A stretch of 52,745 nucleotides of DNA from Alcaligenaceae bacterium. Its GTDB lineage: Bacteria; Pseudomonadota; Gammaproteobacteria; Burkholderiales; Burkholderiaceae_B. The stretch lies in the NCBI GenBank assembly GCA_947380655.1, contig CANCRX010000018.1:1-52745 (forward strand), read 5' to 3'. Both the position numbers and the translations under genes were made by a program. The notes below the pieces were generated by a model, which ran no database searches, had not been told where the DNA came from, and saw nothing but the letters and a program-made list of their open reading frames with translations. This document shows positions 32,980-42,078 of the stretch, piece by piece. Positions within the stretch are counted from its first letter, which is position 1; each line of letters starts with the position of its first letter.

Positions 32980-33858
32980 ATGAATATGAATGCTGGCCCT
33001 CTCCAATCCAATACCTATGTCTTGCAAGCTCAAAACCTGAGGTTGCAATATGGTGACGCTGCGCCTTTGATTGATGGTTTAAACCTGACTGTCGCAGCGG
33101 GCGAGATCGTTGCGATACTTGGACCGAGTGGTGTCGGTAAATCCAGTTTGCTGCGTATTTTGGCGGGCTTGCAAAAAGCTTCTGACGGTAAAGTATTAGT
33201 CGATGGCGAGCCGATCGATGGGACCCATCCTCGTGTGGCGATGGCGTTTCAGGATCCCAGCTTATTACCTTGGTTAACGCTGGAAAAGAATGTTGCATTC
33301 GGGCTTGATTTTCGTCATCAGCCTGACATTACCAAAGCAGAAAAAAATCAACGTGTGACGGCAGCCATTCGCGAGGTGGGGCTAGAGCACGCCCGCCATC
33401 GGATGCCCGCAGAATTATCTGGCGGAATGGCGCAGCGTACTGCCCTGGCGCGTTGTATCGCACGACAGCCTGAAGTCATTTTGCTTGATGAGCCGTTCGG
33501 TGCACTCGACGAAGTCACACGCGCAGCCATGCAGCGTTTGCTGCTCAAGTTACGAGAGGATCTGGGTACTGCGGCGGTGCTGATTACCCATGATATCGAT
33601 GAGGCCTTGCAGGTCGCAGACCGGATTGTTTTGCTCGGTGGTGCTCCCGCGCACGCGATCGGCGAATGGAAAATAGCTTATACCCAGCCGCGCGATGATC
33701 TGGTGGAGGAACTTGGCCAGCTTCGTATTGAAATACTGCGGACCTTGCATCGTGCCTTGCATCCACAGTCTGAAAAATCAAAAAATAATGCTGTTTCTGC
33801 AAACAACGTTATTCCACAAAATATGATTGAATCAAAGGAATTAGCTGATGTGTCTTGA
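32980..33858 (+). CDS. ABC transporter ATP-binding protein (SsuB/TauB/NrtD type)
   Basis: The ATPase of an importer of the nitrate/sulfonate/taurine/pyrimidine-precursor class. Walker A GPSGVGKS is at residues 48-55, the signature LSGGM at 146-150 and Walker B VILLDEP at 167-172 with Asp170-Glu171. The length of 292 includes a Ser/Asn-rich C-terminal tail. ATG 32980 or ATG 32986 may be used; ACGGAA fits the second better. The gene overlaps the substrate-binding gene by 11 bases. Substrate cannot be told from the ATPase. Confidence 0.9.
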   Translation: MNMNAGPLQSNTYVLQAQNLRLQYGDAAPLIDGLNLTVAAGEIVAILGPSGVGKSSLLRILAGLQKASDGKVLVDGEPIDGTHPRVAMAFQDPSLLPWLTLEKNVAFGLDFRHQPDITKAEKNQRVTAAIREVGLEHARHRMPAELSGGMAQRTALARCIARQPEVILLDEPFGALDEVTRAAMQRLLLKLREDLGTAAVLITHDIDEALQVADRIVLLGGAPAHAIGEWKIAYTQPRDDLVEELGQLRIEILRTLHRALHPQSEKSKNNAVSANNVIPQNMIESKELADVS

Positions 33859-35041
33859 ATATATAACCCGCCGTGAGATGCTCAAACTTTCAAGCCTGCT
33901 GACTGTTGCGGGTGCAGCTCCTTTGCTGTCGGCGTTTAATGCACAAGCGCAGGGTAAAGCAGACGGTCCTGTAAAAATCGGCTATTTACCGATCACCGAT
34001 GCCGCACCTCTATTGGTCGCACACAACAATGGTTACTTTAAAGACGCAGGTGTTGAGGTTGAAAAACCCGTCATGTTGCGCAGCTGGGCACAGCTGATCG
34101 AGGCGTTTATTTCCGGTCAGGTCAATGTGGTGCATTTACTCTCGCCGATGACAGTGTGGGCGCGCTTTGGTAGCAATGTGCCGGCCAAGGTTGTTGCCTG
34201 GAATCACGTCGATGGTTCGGCCGTTACAGTGTCTCCAGATATAAATGATTTAAAAGATCTCGGCGGCAAGACAGTTGCGATTCCTTTTTGGTATTCGATT
34301 CATAACGTTGTGTTGCAAGCTATGTTGCGCGATGCAGGTTTAAAACCCATATCCAGCAAACAAGGTAAGCCCGCTGCAGATGAGGTCAATCTGGTTGTGA
34401 TGGCGCCCGCGGATATGCCACCTGCCTTGGCTGCGAAGACGATTGCCGGTTACATTGTCGCTGAGCCATTTAATGCCGTGGCCGAAACCATGGGGATCGG
34501 TAAAGTGTTGCGCTTTACTGGCGATGTCTGGAAAAATCATGCTTGCTGCACCGTGTTTATGCACGAGCGCGATCTGGAACAGCGGCCCGAGTGGTCCCAG
34601 AAAGTCGTCGACGCGATTGTGCGCGCCCAGCTCTGGATTCGTGACCATCGTGCTGAAACCGCCGAAATCCTCTCCAAGGAAGGTGCGAATCGCTATACTC
34701 CGCACGGTTTGCCCGCCTTGACTAAAGTGCTGGCCCCGCCCGCGTCGGATGCCCAGACTTACCTGGCTTCCCGTGCGATCCGTCACCCGGCCTGGCAGGA
34801 AAAGCGCATTGATTTTCAGCCTTATCCATATCCCAGCTATACCGAGGAACTCATCGCACGCCTGAAAGACACAATGATCGAGGCTGATCGTGGATTTTTA
34901 GCTACGCTCGATGGCAAGACTGCTGCGACGCAATTGGTCGATGATCGTTTTGTGAAGCGTTCGATTGAGGCGGTTGGAGGTCTTGGAAAATTTGGTCAAC
35001 CTCCCGAGTATGTTCGCAAGGAAGTGATTGAGTTGTCATGA
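33848..35041 (+). CDS. ABC transporter substrate-binding protein, NMT1/SsuA-like, Tat-type signal
   Basis: A 397-residue periplasmic binding protein. The N-terminus carries TRREMLKLSSLLTVAGA, a twin-arginine motif (Arg8-Arg9) with a hydrophobic segment, suggesting export in folded form. The mature part (VKIGYLPITDAAPLLVAHNNGYFKDAGVEVE) is typical of the NMT1/SsuA/NrtA class. Ligands of this class include nitrate, sulfonates, hydroxymethylpyrimidine and others, and the pocket was not resolved here. AAAGGA lies eight bases before the ATG. It overlaps both neighbours, so the three genes form one operon. Confidence 0.88.
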   Translation: MCLEYITRREMLKLSSLLTVAGAAPLLSAFNAQAQGKADGPVKIGYLPITDAAPLLVAHNNGYFKDAGVEVEKPVMLRSWAQLIEAFISGQVNVVHLLSPMTVWARFGSNVPAKVVAWNHVDGSAVTVSPDINDLKDLGGKTVAIPFWYSIHNVVLQAMLRDAGLKPISSKQGKPAADEVNLVVMAPADMPPALAAKTIAGYIVAEPFNAVAETMGIGKVLRFTGDVWKNHACCTVFMHERDLEQRPEWSQKVVDAIVRAQLWIRDHRAETAEILSKEGANRYTPHGLPALTKVLAPPASDAQTYLASRAIRHPAWQEKRIDFQPYPYPSYTEELIARLKDTMIEADRGFLATLDGKTAATQLVDDRFVKRSIEAVGGLGKFGQPPEYVRKEVIELS

Positions 35042-35814
35042 GTATGAATGTGTTGACACGTAACGCCTTCGGGCGGGCAGTACTTGGCGTAATGGGTATG
35101 CTGGTGTTGTTGGGAATGTGGTGGCTGCTGACTGTCCCGTTTTCAGCTGCTGGTGGCATGGGCCAGCGCTTTGCGCCCGGGCCATCTTTGTCAACCTTGT
35201 TTTCCATGTTGCAGGGCCATGAGATCTGGATTCATATCTCTGTGAGTTTGCAGCGTGTGGCGGTCGGTTTGGGCTTTGCTTTGCTTGTCGGCGTACCGCT
35301 AGGTTTATTGCTTGGCGCGTCTTCGATGATGAACGCCACCCTCTCGCCTGCCTTTCAATTTCTGCGCATGATCTCGCCGCTATCCTGGATGCCTATCGCT
35401 GTCATGGCATTTGGGGTCGGTGACAAGCCCGTTTATTTTTTGCTAGCTTTTGCGGCAATGTGGCCCATCATGCTCAATACGCTGGCTGGGGTGAAGCAAC
35501 TGGATGGGCGCTGGCTGCAGCTGGCTCAGTCCTTGTCTGCCACCCGTTGGGAAACGCTCAAGGGGGTGATTATCCCTGGCATACTCGGCCATATTCTGAC
35601 CGGTACGCGCTTGGCGATCGGTATTGTCTGGATTGTGCTGGTGCCCTGCGAAATGCTGGGTGTTTCAGCTGGGCTGGGTTATTTCATTCTCGATACCCGT
35701 GACCGACTCGCTTATCACGAGCTGATGGCAACAGTGGTATTGATTGGCTTACTTGGGTTTTTGCTGGATACAGCGTTCAGAGAGTTATACAGTTACTGGA
35801 GCAAAAGCCGCTAA
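35038..35814 (+). CDS. ABC transporter permease (SsuC/TauC/NrtB type)
   Basis: The membrane subunit of the same importer, 258 residues with about six hydrophobic segments. The EAA-like loop is visible (LAQSLSATRWETLKGVIIPGILGHILTGTRLAIG, about residues 162-195), which contacts the ATPase. Its ATG overlaps the binding-protein stop by four bases. The next gene (pit) is on the opposite strand, so this ends the operon. Confidence 0.9.
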   Translation: MSMNVLTRNAFGRAVLGVMGMLVLLGMWWLLTVPFSAAGGMGQRFAPGPSLSTLFSMLQGHEIWIHISVSLQRVAVGLGFALLVGVPLGLLLGASSMMNATLSPAFQFLRMISPLSWMPIAVMAFGVGDKPVYFLLAFAAMWPIMLNTLAGVKQLDGRWLQLAQSLSATRWETLKGVIIPGILGHILTGTRLAIGIVWIVLVPCEMLGVSAGLGYFILDTRDRLAYHELMATVVLIGLLGFLLDTAFRELYSYWSKSR

Positions 35815-35839
35815 GGCTTGTAGCTCCACGTAACGTTTT

Positions 35840-37315
35840 TTATTTGATGAATTGTGATGCCAGCCAGAACAAACTGGCTGACAGCAGCATTGACGCGGGT
35901 AGTGTCAGCACCCATGCGGTCATAATGGTTTTCACAGTGTTTTGATGCAGACCGCTGCGGTTTGCCACCATTGTGCCTGCAACACCCGACGACAGCACGT
36001 GGGTGGTTGATACGGGGAGGCTATAGATGTTTGCCATACCAATCATAATGACCGCAGTGACTTGAGCGCACATCCCTTGTGCGTAGGTCATACCAGCTTT
36101 GCCAATTTTTTCGCCGACTGTTTTGACTACACGTTTCCAGCCAACCATCGTGCCAAAACCGAGTGCGAGCGCAACGGCAAGGATGACCCAGAAAGGTGAG
36201 TATTCCGTGGTGGCTACCAGGTCTTTTCGTAGTTTTGTTAAGTCTGATTTTTCACGTGCAGGCAGACCTGGTAATGCAGAGACTTTTCGGGCCGTGTCGT
36301 CCAGGCAGAGCAGATAACGGCGCGCTTCGATACGTGCTTGCGGACTCATTTCCTGTACGTCGCGTACACCCTCTAACGATGTGCGCAGCGCAGTGATGGT
36401 TGCCATGGTGGTGGTCGGATCACAACGATAGACTTTGGGCAGATCATTCTGGCGATCTGCCTTGTCGAGCATTAAAAACTCTCCTAATGTGTGACTGTTG
36501 CGCTCGTAGAAGTCGCTCAGGTGAAGCGCTGCATCATAGGTGCGCTTGATCTGGTAGGGGGTCGCGTCAAAATCAAGTACAAATTTAGCGGGCACGATAC
36601 CGATCAGGACTAGCATGATCAGGCCAATACCTTTCTGACCATCGTTGGAGCCGTGTACGAAACTCATGCCCATGCCGGAGGCAATCAGCACCACACGATT
36701 CCAGAAGGGAGGACGCTTTTTTTCGACTAGTTCACGGCGCTGCTCGGGTGTTACGTGCATTTTTGACAGCGGCTGCCAGTACTTGAGCACAATCAGCATT
36801 AAACCGGCCAACAAAAAGCCCGCAAGAGGAGAAAAAACCAGCGACATACCAATTTCAATTGCTTTACGCCAGTTCACGCCATCCTGAAGGGGTGCTCCTG
36901 TTATCCAGGCGTTAGCCAGACCAACCCCCAGGATTGAACCAATCAGTGTGTGCGAACTGGAGGCAGGGATCCCGAAATACCAGGTACCAAGGTTCCAGGC
37001 GATTGCTGCCGTGAGCATGGAGAACACCATGATCAAGCCACGGTTGGTGTCTACATCGATGAGTAATTCAACAGGTAGTAAGTGAACAATTGCATAGGCG
37101 ACGCCAACTCCGCCGAGCAGCACACCCAGAAAATTAAAAAAACCTGATGCCACAACCGCAAGGTGGGGTGGCATTGCCTTGGTGTAGATAATGGTAGCCA
37201 CCGCATTAGCGGTATCGTGAAAACCATTGATGAACTCGAACGCCAGGACAAAAGCTAAAGCCATAATCAGACTGATGGTGACCAGCGGGGTCAGTCCCGA
37301 GAAAAGATCAAACAT
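35840..37315 (-). CDS. Inorganic phosphate transporter, Pit family
   Basis: A 491-residue low-affinity phosphate/metal-phosphate symporter. The Pit signature GFHDTANAVAT is at residues 31-41, and its C-terminal counterpart (QVTAVIMIGMANIYSLPVSTTHVLSSGVAG) is present. The two membrane halves are separated by a hydrophilic segment of roughly 120 residues (about 245-370), as in E. coli PitA. It is convergent with the ABC permease and divergent from the mog-type gene. A partial Pho-box-like element at 37351-37368 points away from this gene and is not convincing. Confidence 0.93.
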   Translation of the reverse strand: MFDLFSGLTPLVTISLIMALAFVLAFEFINGFHDTANAVATIIYTKAMPPHLAVVASGFFNFLGVLLGGVGVAYAIVHLLPVELLIDVDTNRGLIMVFSMLTAAIAWNLGTWYFGIPASSSHTLIGSILGVGLANAWITGAPLQDGVNWRKAIEIGMSLVFSPLAGFLLAGLMLIVLKYWQPLSKMHVTPEQRRELVEKKRPPFWNRVVLIASGMGMSFVHGSNDGQKGIGLIMLVLIGIVPAKFVLDFDATPYQIKRTYDAALHLSDFYERNSHTLGEFLMLDKADRQNDLPKVYRCDPTTTMATITALRTSLEGVRDVQEMSPQARIEARRYLLCLDDTARKVSALPGLPAREKSDLTKLRKDLVATTEYSPFWVILAVALALGFGTMVGWKRVVKTVGEKIGKAGMTYAQGMCAQVTAVIMIGMANIYSLPVSTTHVLSSGVAGTMVANRSGLHQNTVKTIMTAWVLTLPASMLLSASLFWLASQFIK

Positions 37316-37465
37316 GTTTGGCGCCGAAAGTGAATTTGTAGGTAGTTTACTTGTATTAAACCTGTCACAAAAGCGCTCGATCCTAAGGCTTATGCAGGTG
37401 GATGTGGTGAGTCGAATGATTTATTTTGTGAGATGATCTTTCTTGTGAATGAAAGGCGAATAATC

Positions 37466-38089
37466 ATGACAAATCCCGTTGTTTCCACTCCAGACACCCT
37501 TCGAGTCGGACTCGTCTCGGTTTCTGATCGAGCCTCCCAAGGTGTGTATGTCGACCAAGGTATCCCTGCGCTGCAAACGTGGCTAGAGGGTGCTGTGAAG
37601 AATTCCCTTCAGGTTGTCACCCGCTTGGTACAGGACGATGCTGCGACCATTTCCGCTGCGCTGGTTGAATTGGTTGACGTTGAGCGCTGTCATCTCGTGC
37701 TGACCACGGGTGGAACCGGGCCTTCGCGCCGCGATGTGACCCCTGAAGCAACCCAGGCGGTCGCAACCCGTGAGATGCCTGGCTTTGGCGAGCAGATGCG
37801 ACAAATCAGTTTGCAGTTTGTCCCAACCGCTATTTTGTCGCGCCAGGTGGCTGTATTGCGCGAAATACCTGATCATGCCGCACTGATCATTAACCTGCCA
37901 GGTCAGCCTAAGGCCATCAGTGAAACACTCGAGGGCCTTAAAAGTGAGGAGGGCAGCACGCTTGTTTCTGGTATTTTTGCTGCCGTACCTTACTGTATCG
38001 ATCTGATTGGCGGGCCTTATATTGAGACGCGCGATGAGATTGTGAAGGCCTTCAGGCCAAAATCAGCGCGACGTCCTCCTGCTCTTTGA
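37466..38089 (+). CDS. mog: Molybdopterin adenylyltransferase (MogA/MoaB family)
   Basis: Mog activates molybdopterin with AMP before molybdenum insertion. From the ATG at 37466, preceded by AAAGG, the protein has 207 residues. The diagnostic TTGGTGPSRRDVTPEAT segment is present near residue 90, and GLVSVSDRASQGVYVDQGIPAL is typical of MogA. The frame is open to 37433, but those residues are not conserved. No other molybdenum-cofactor gene is adjacent. MoaB is a close paralogue and cannot be excluded, but the length and sequence favour Mog. Confidence 0.88.
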   Translation: MTNPVVSTPDTLRVGLVSVSDRASQGVYVDQGIPALQTWLEGAVKNSLQVVTRLVQDDAATISAALVELVDVERCHLVLTTGGTGPSRRDVTPEATQAVATREMPGFGEQMRQISLQFVPTAILSRQVAVLREIPDHAALIINLPGQPKAISETLEGLKSEEGSTLVSGIFAAVPYCIDLIGGPYIETRDEIVKAFRPKSARRPPAL

Positions 38090-38119
38090 AGCTAGCGACG
38101 CGAGGTGTTGCTTAGACTG

Positions 38120-39319
38120 TCAGTTTTGAACCTGCACTTTTAAACGCCATAAAGACGTGACCTCCAGCTTTCTGGCATCCGCCAGAGGGTCATCTTCATC
38201 TTTGGACTTAGGATGGACTGGGCGTGTATCCAGGCGTTCTATGACGTCTAGACCCGCATCGTCAAATAGTGCCAACAAATCAGCACGACTGCGTAATTGC
38301 AGATGTTCAGCCAGATCCGACAGGATTAACCAGAGCTCGCCGTCAGCTTTCAGGTGATCACCCGCACCATTGAGCAGACCTTTGAGCATGCGCTGATCCT
38401 GATCGTAGATCGCATGTTCAAGGCTGGATGCCGGGCGACCGGGCAGCCAGGGAGGGTTACAAACAATCAGATCCGCCTGGCCTTCGGGGAAAAGATCGGT
38501 TTCGCGTAATTTGACCTGATTTTCCAGTTTGAGGGCGCGAATGTTTTCCCGGGCACACTCAATCGCTTTCGGATTTGAGTCGGTGGCGATCACTAATTCG
38601 ACGCCTCGTTCAGCCAGTAGTGCGGCAATGACTCCGGTGCCGGTACCGATATCAAACGCTAACGCTGTGCGGCCTAATTTTGCCCGCATCACCAGATCGA
38701 GGTATTCGGCCCGAACCGGTGCAAAGACGCCGTAATGTGCATGAATACTTGCGTGGAGTGCAGGGATGTGTACACCTTTTTTACGCCATTCATAGGCGCT
38801 AATCACACCGAGCAATTCGCTCATCGGGACTACGTAGCTATTTTTATTTTGGCCATAGGCGGACAGGCAGGCCTCGGCGATATCGGGTGCGCGTCGGTGT
38901 TGCAGGATATGTTCTGCCTCGACAGGTAGCAACAGCATCCCGAGTGTGCGCGCTCGCTGAGCGCGTGCCAGACGGACTTGATGAAAACGATCAGGATAGG
39001 ACATCTCTGCGTATTTAACCCGGCGTTTAGCTGTACGGCGGCTGATCGCATTCAGGAGTTGGCGAGCATTTTGAAAATCTCCTGTCCAGAGCAGTCCAAC
39101 ACCTTCGCTGGCGTAGCGATAAGCCGTATCTGCGGTCATAGTGTCGTCAGCGACTACGATTCTTTTAGGAGGTGCCCAGCCGTTTTCAGATTGCCAGGCT
39201 GTGGTGTGGGATTGCTCACGATCGACCCAGCTGATGGTCTGTATGCCTGTCGGTGTGGCTGAAATAGGGTTTTTCGCCTTGGGAGGGGCAGTCTTGGTTT
39301 TAGGGATCGAATCAGTCAT
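38120..39319 (-). CDS. Class I SAM-dependent methyltransferase (RsmC/PrmC-like)
   Basis: A 399-residue protein with a C-terminal Rossmann methyltransferase domain: motif I DIGTGTGV at residues 223-230, TDSNPKAIECARENI for motif II, and NPPW at 288-291, typical of N-methyltransferases acting on RNA bases or glutamine. The N-terminal about 200 residues, including ASEGVGLLWTGDFQNARQLLNAISRR, resemble the accessory domain of RsmC/RlmG-type rRNA methyltransferases. The substrate is not established. It is convergent with mog and divergent from fba. Confidence 0.82.
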   Translation of the reverse strand: MTDSIPKTKTAPPKAKNPISATPTGIQTISWVDREQSHTTAWQSENGWAPPKRIVVADDTMTADTAYRYASEGVGLLWTGDFQNARQLLNAISRRTAKRRVKYAEMSYPDRFHQVRLARAQRARTLGMLLLPVEAEHILQHRRAPDIAEACLSAYGQNKNSYVVPMSELLGVISAYEWRKKGVHIPALHASIHAHYGVFAPVRAEYLDLVMRAKLGRTALAFDIGTGTGVIAALLAERGVELVIATDSNPKAIECARENIRALKLENQVKLRETDLFPEGQADLIVCNPPWLPGRPASSLEHAIYDQDQRMLKGLLNGAGDHLKADGELWLILSDLAEHLQLRSRADLLALFDDAGLDVIERLDTRPVHPKSKDEDDPLADARKLEVTSLWRLKVQVQN

Positions 39320-39456
39320 CTGGGGCTCATTTCAAGCAAAATCTAAGGTCCAAAACCGACATTTCGGCCGAGTTGGGGCAAATACTGTAACGCTGCCGTA
39401 AAATAACGCGTTAATTCACGATCAACCCCGTCATTTTGCTCTAAAAAGGATTATTC

Positions 39457-40521
39457 ATGGCTCTCGTCTCCATGCGCCAGCTTCTCGATCATGCCGCCGA
39501 GCATGGTTATGGCATTCCCGCTTTTAACGTGAACAACCTCGAACAGGTTCAGGCCATCATGGAAGCGGCCGCGCAGACTGATAGTCCAGTCATCATGCAG
39601 GCTTCTGCAGGTGCGCGCAAATATGCTGGTGAAGGCTTTTTGAAATATCTGATCCAGGCAGCTGTTGAATCCTATCCACATATTCCGGTTGTGATGCATC
39701 AGGATCACGGTCAGTCTCCCAAAATCTGTCAGGGTGCGATTGATCTTGGATTTTCAAGTGTCATGATGGACGGCTCACTCAAAGAAGACGGTAAGACCAT
39801 TGCCGATTATGACTATAACGTTGCGGTCACCAAGCAGGTTGTCGATATGGCACACAAGCTAGGCGTGACGGTAGAAGGCGAGCTTGGTTGCCTAGGCTCA
39901 CTCGAGACGATGGAAGGCGACAAAGAAGACGGCCACGGCGCGGATGGCAAGCTCACGATGGACCAGTTGCTGACTGATCCTGAGCAGGCTGCTGACTTTG
40001 TTCGTCGTACACAGCTTGACGCGCTCGCGATTGCGATTGGTACCAGCCACGGTGCGTATAAGTTCACACGTAAGCCTACCGGCGATATTCTGTCGATTGA
40101 CCGCATCAAAGAAATCAACAAGCGTCTGCCTAATACGCACCTGGTGATGCATGGCAGTTCAAGCGTGCCACAGGAATTGCTCGCCGAGATTCGCCAGTTT
40201 GGCGGTGACATGAAGGAAACCTACGGCGTGCCTGTCGAAGAAATTCAAACCGCGATTAAGTATGGCGTGCGCAAGATCAATATCGATACCGATATCCGTC
40301 TGGCCATGACCGGAGCGATCCGTCGTTTCTTTGCAGAGAACCCAGGTAAATTCGATCCACGCGAATACCTCAAACCTGCACGCGAAGCCGCCAAAGCAAT
40401 TTGTGTTGCACGCTACGAGCAATTTGGTACCGCTGGTCACGCCAGCAAAATCAAAGTTGTTCCATTGACAGAGGTCGCTGCGCAGTATGCGACAGGTAAG
40501 CTGTCGCAAGTTGTACAGTAA
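39457..40521 (+). CDS. fba: Fructose-1,6-bisphosphate aldolase, class II
   Basis: A zinc-dependent aldolase cleaving fructose 1,6-bisphosphate. The 354-residue length and sequence (ALVSMRQLLDHAAEHGYGIPAFNVNNLEQ; PVVMHQDHGQS; SVMMDGS; GTSHGAYKF; LVMHGSSSVP; INIDTDIRLAM) match the Calvin-subtype class II aldolases of beta-proteobacteria throughout, with the metal-binding His of HQDHG and MHGSS. AAAAGGA lies eight bases before the ATG. A strong terminator follows, and purC begins immediately after it. Confidence 0.96.
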   Translation: MALVSMRQLLDHAAEHGYGIPAFNVNNLEQVQAIMEAAAQTDSPVIMQASAGARKYAGEGFLKYLIQAAVESYPHIPVVMHQDHGQSPKICQGAIDLGFSSVMMDGSLKEDGKTIADYDYNVAVTKQVVDMAHKLGVTVEGELGCLGSLETMEGDKEDGHGADGKLTMDQLLTDPEQAADFVRRTQLDALAIAIGTSHGAYKFTRKPTGDILSIDRIKEINKRLPNTHLVMHGSSSVPQELLAEIRQFGGDMKETYGVPVEEIQTAIKYGVRKINIDTDIRLAMTGAIRRFFAENPGKFDPREYLKPAREAAKAICVARYEQFGTAGHASKIKVVPLTEVAAQYATGKLSQVVQ

Positions 40522-40567
40522 TACGCTCTCATCGGCGGCGCAGTTCTTGCGCTGCCGGTCTGTTACT

Positions 40568-40596
40568 AAGCGGACGTAAGCGTCCGCTTTCACTTT
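40568..40596 (+). terminator. Terminator after fba, close to purC
   Basis: AAGCGGACG (40568-40576) pairs perfectly with CGTCCGCTT (40581-40589) around TAAG, followed by a T-rich run to 40596. The purC Shine-Dalgarno follows within a few bases, so the same hairpin may act as an attenuator for purC. Confidence 0.8.
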
Positions 40597-40609
40597 TATA
40601 GGTTTGGCT

Positions 40610-41491
40610 GTGATTCCAACAATCCTTCAGTCCTCCATTCAATCCTTGCCGCTACTTGCCCGTGGCAAAGTGCGTGATATGTATGCCGTCGGTGATGACA
40701 AGCTACTGATTGTCGCGACCGATCGTATCTCTGCGTTTGATGTGATTCTTGATGATCCAATCCCTGGCAAAGGCCAGGTACTGAAAGAGTTGACGGATTT
40801 CTGGCTCGGTAAACTTGCGCATGTCATACCCAATCACTCGACAGGAATTAATCCTGAGGATGTCGTGACGCCAGCTGAACGCGACCAGGTGATCGGACGT
40901 GCCGTGGTGGTCAAGCGCTTGAAACCCATTCTGGTCGAGGCCGTGGCGCGTGGTTATCTGATCGGTTCAGGTTGGAAAGACTATCAGGCGACAGGCGCTG
41001 TCTGCGGAATTGCATTGCCAGCAGGCTTGAAACAGGCAGGTAAATTACCCCAGCCGATTTTCACACCCGCCGCAAAAGCAGAATTTGGCCTGCACGACGA
41101 GAACGTCGATTTCAATCATGTGATCAGCGAAGTCGGTCTGGAAATGGCTGAGCGTATTCGCGAAGTGACTTTGCGCCTTTATTCCGAAGCCTCGGCTTTT
41201 GCGGCGACGAAAGGCATCATGATTGCGGATACCAAGTTTGAATTTGGTCTGGATGATCAAGGCACCTTACATCTAATGGATGAGGTGCTGACACCTGACT
41301 CTTCACGTTTCTGGCCTGCTGATGGTTATCGTGAAGGGATGAGCCCACCTTCCTTTGATAAACAGTTTGTGCGTGACTGGCTTGAGACGCAGGTTTGGGA
41401 TAAAACACCCCCTGCACCCAGACTGCCTGCTGATGTGATCGCCAAGACAGCTGCCAAATATCGCGAAGCGCTTGATCGCCTGACTGCCTGA
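40610..41491 (+). CDS. purC: Phosphoribosylaminoimidazole-succinocarboxamide synthase
   Basis: PurC joins aspartate to CAIR in purine synthesis. The protein (SLPLLARGKVRDMYAVGDDKLLIVATDRISAFDVIL; DEVLTPDSSRFWPADGY) is the typical bacterial type, 293 residues from GTG 40610. A TTG at 40604 is in frame but only one base from the ATAGG ribosome-binding site at 40598-40602, whereas GTG 40610 has seven bases of spacing and is preferred. It is followed by purE and purK in the same direction. Confidence 0.95.
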   Translation: MIPTILQSSIQSLPLLARGKVRDMYAVGDDKLLIVATDRISAFDVILDDPIPGKGQVLKELTDFWLGKLAHVIPNHSTGINPEDVVTPAERDQVIGRAVVVKRLKPILVEAVARGYLIGSGWKDYQATGAVCGIALPAGLKQAGKLPQPIFTPAAKAEFGLHDENVDFNHVISEVGLEMAERIREVTLRLYSEASAFAATKGIMIADTKFEFGLDDQGTLHLMDEVLTPDSSRFWPADGYREGMSPPSFDKQFVRDWLETQVWDKTPPAPRLPADVIAKTAAKYREALDRLTA

Positions 41492-41556
41492 TCTTCTATG
41501 AATAACCAGTGCGGTCAGCGCACTGTTTGATTTTTATTTTTTATACGAGGCTCTGC

Positions 41557-42078
41557 ATGTCCTCCTCCAAAGTTTCTTCAACCACAGGTTCGGCCAAGCC
41601 GATCGTTGGCGTCATCATGGGGTCCTCAAGTGATTGGGACGTGATGCAGCATGCATTCAATATGCTTAATGATTTTGATATCCCATGTGAGACGCTGGTG
41701 ATTTCTGCTCACCGTATGCCACAGGATATGGCTGAGTATGGGGCTGCTGCCGCTGAACGTGGAATGCGCGCCATTATTGCTGGAGCTGGAGGTGCGGCGC
41801 ATTTGCCTGGCATGATGGCTGCGTTGACTGAGGTGCCTGTTTTTGGCGTTCCGGTGCCTTCGAAATATTTGCGTGGCGAGGACTCGCTGTTGTCGATCGT
41901 TCAGATGCCTAAAGGCATTCCTGTTGCGACCTTCGCCATTGGCGAAGCGGGTGCTGCCAATGCAGCCTTGCATGTGATTGCAACGCTAGCGACCACCGAT
42001 CCAGCGTTACGCCGCCAGTTGATCGCTTTTCGTTCCAAGCAGACTGAGATCGCGCGTGCCATGAAGGTGCCTCTGTGA
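41557..42078 (+). CDS. purE: N5-carboxyaminoimidazole ribonucleotide mutase
   Basis: PurE rearranges N5-CAIR to CAIR. The 173-residue protein (from ATG 41557, after ACGAGG) has the class I signature GVIMGSSSDWDVMQHA, followed by ISAHRMP and AGAGGAAHLPGMMAA, and an N-terminal Ser-rich extension. The frame is open to 41509, but those residues are not conserved. Its last bases overlap the GTG of purK. Confidence 0.96.
   Translation: MSSSKVSSTTGSAKPIVGVIMGSSSDWDVMQHAFNMLNDFDIPCETLVISAHRMPQDMAEYGAAAAERGMRAIIAGAGGAAHLPGMMAALTEVPVFGVPVPSKYLRGEDSLLSIVQMPKGIPVATFAIGEAGAANAALHVIATLATTDPALRRQLIAFRSKQTEIARAMKVPL

Noticed and set aside
32867..33298. Minus-strand open frame across the ABC-operon leader and gene start
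   Set aside because: It is antisense to the ATPase gene and the leader, with no ribosome-binding site or family similarity.
37351..37368. Pho-box-like element TTGTATT-AAAC-CTGTCAC upstream of pit
   Set aside because: Only the second half-site is a good match, and the orientation faces the mog-type gene rather than the transporter.
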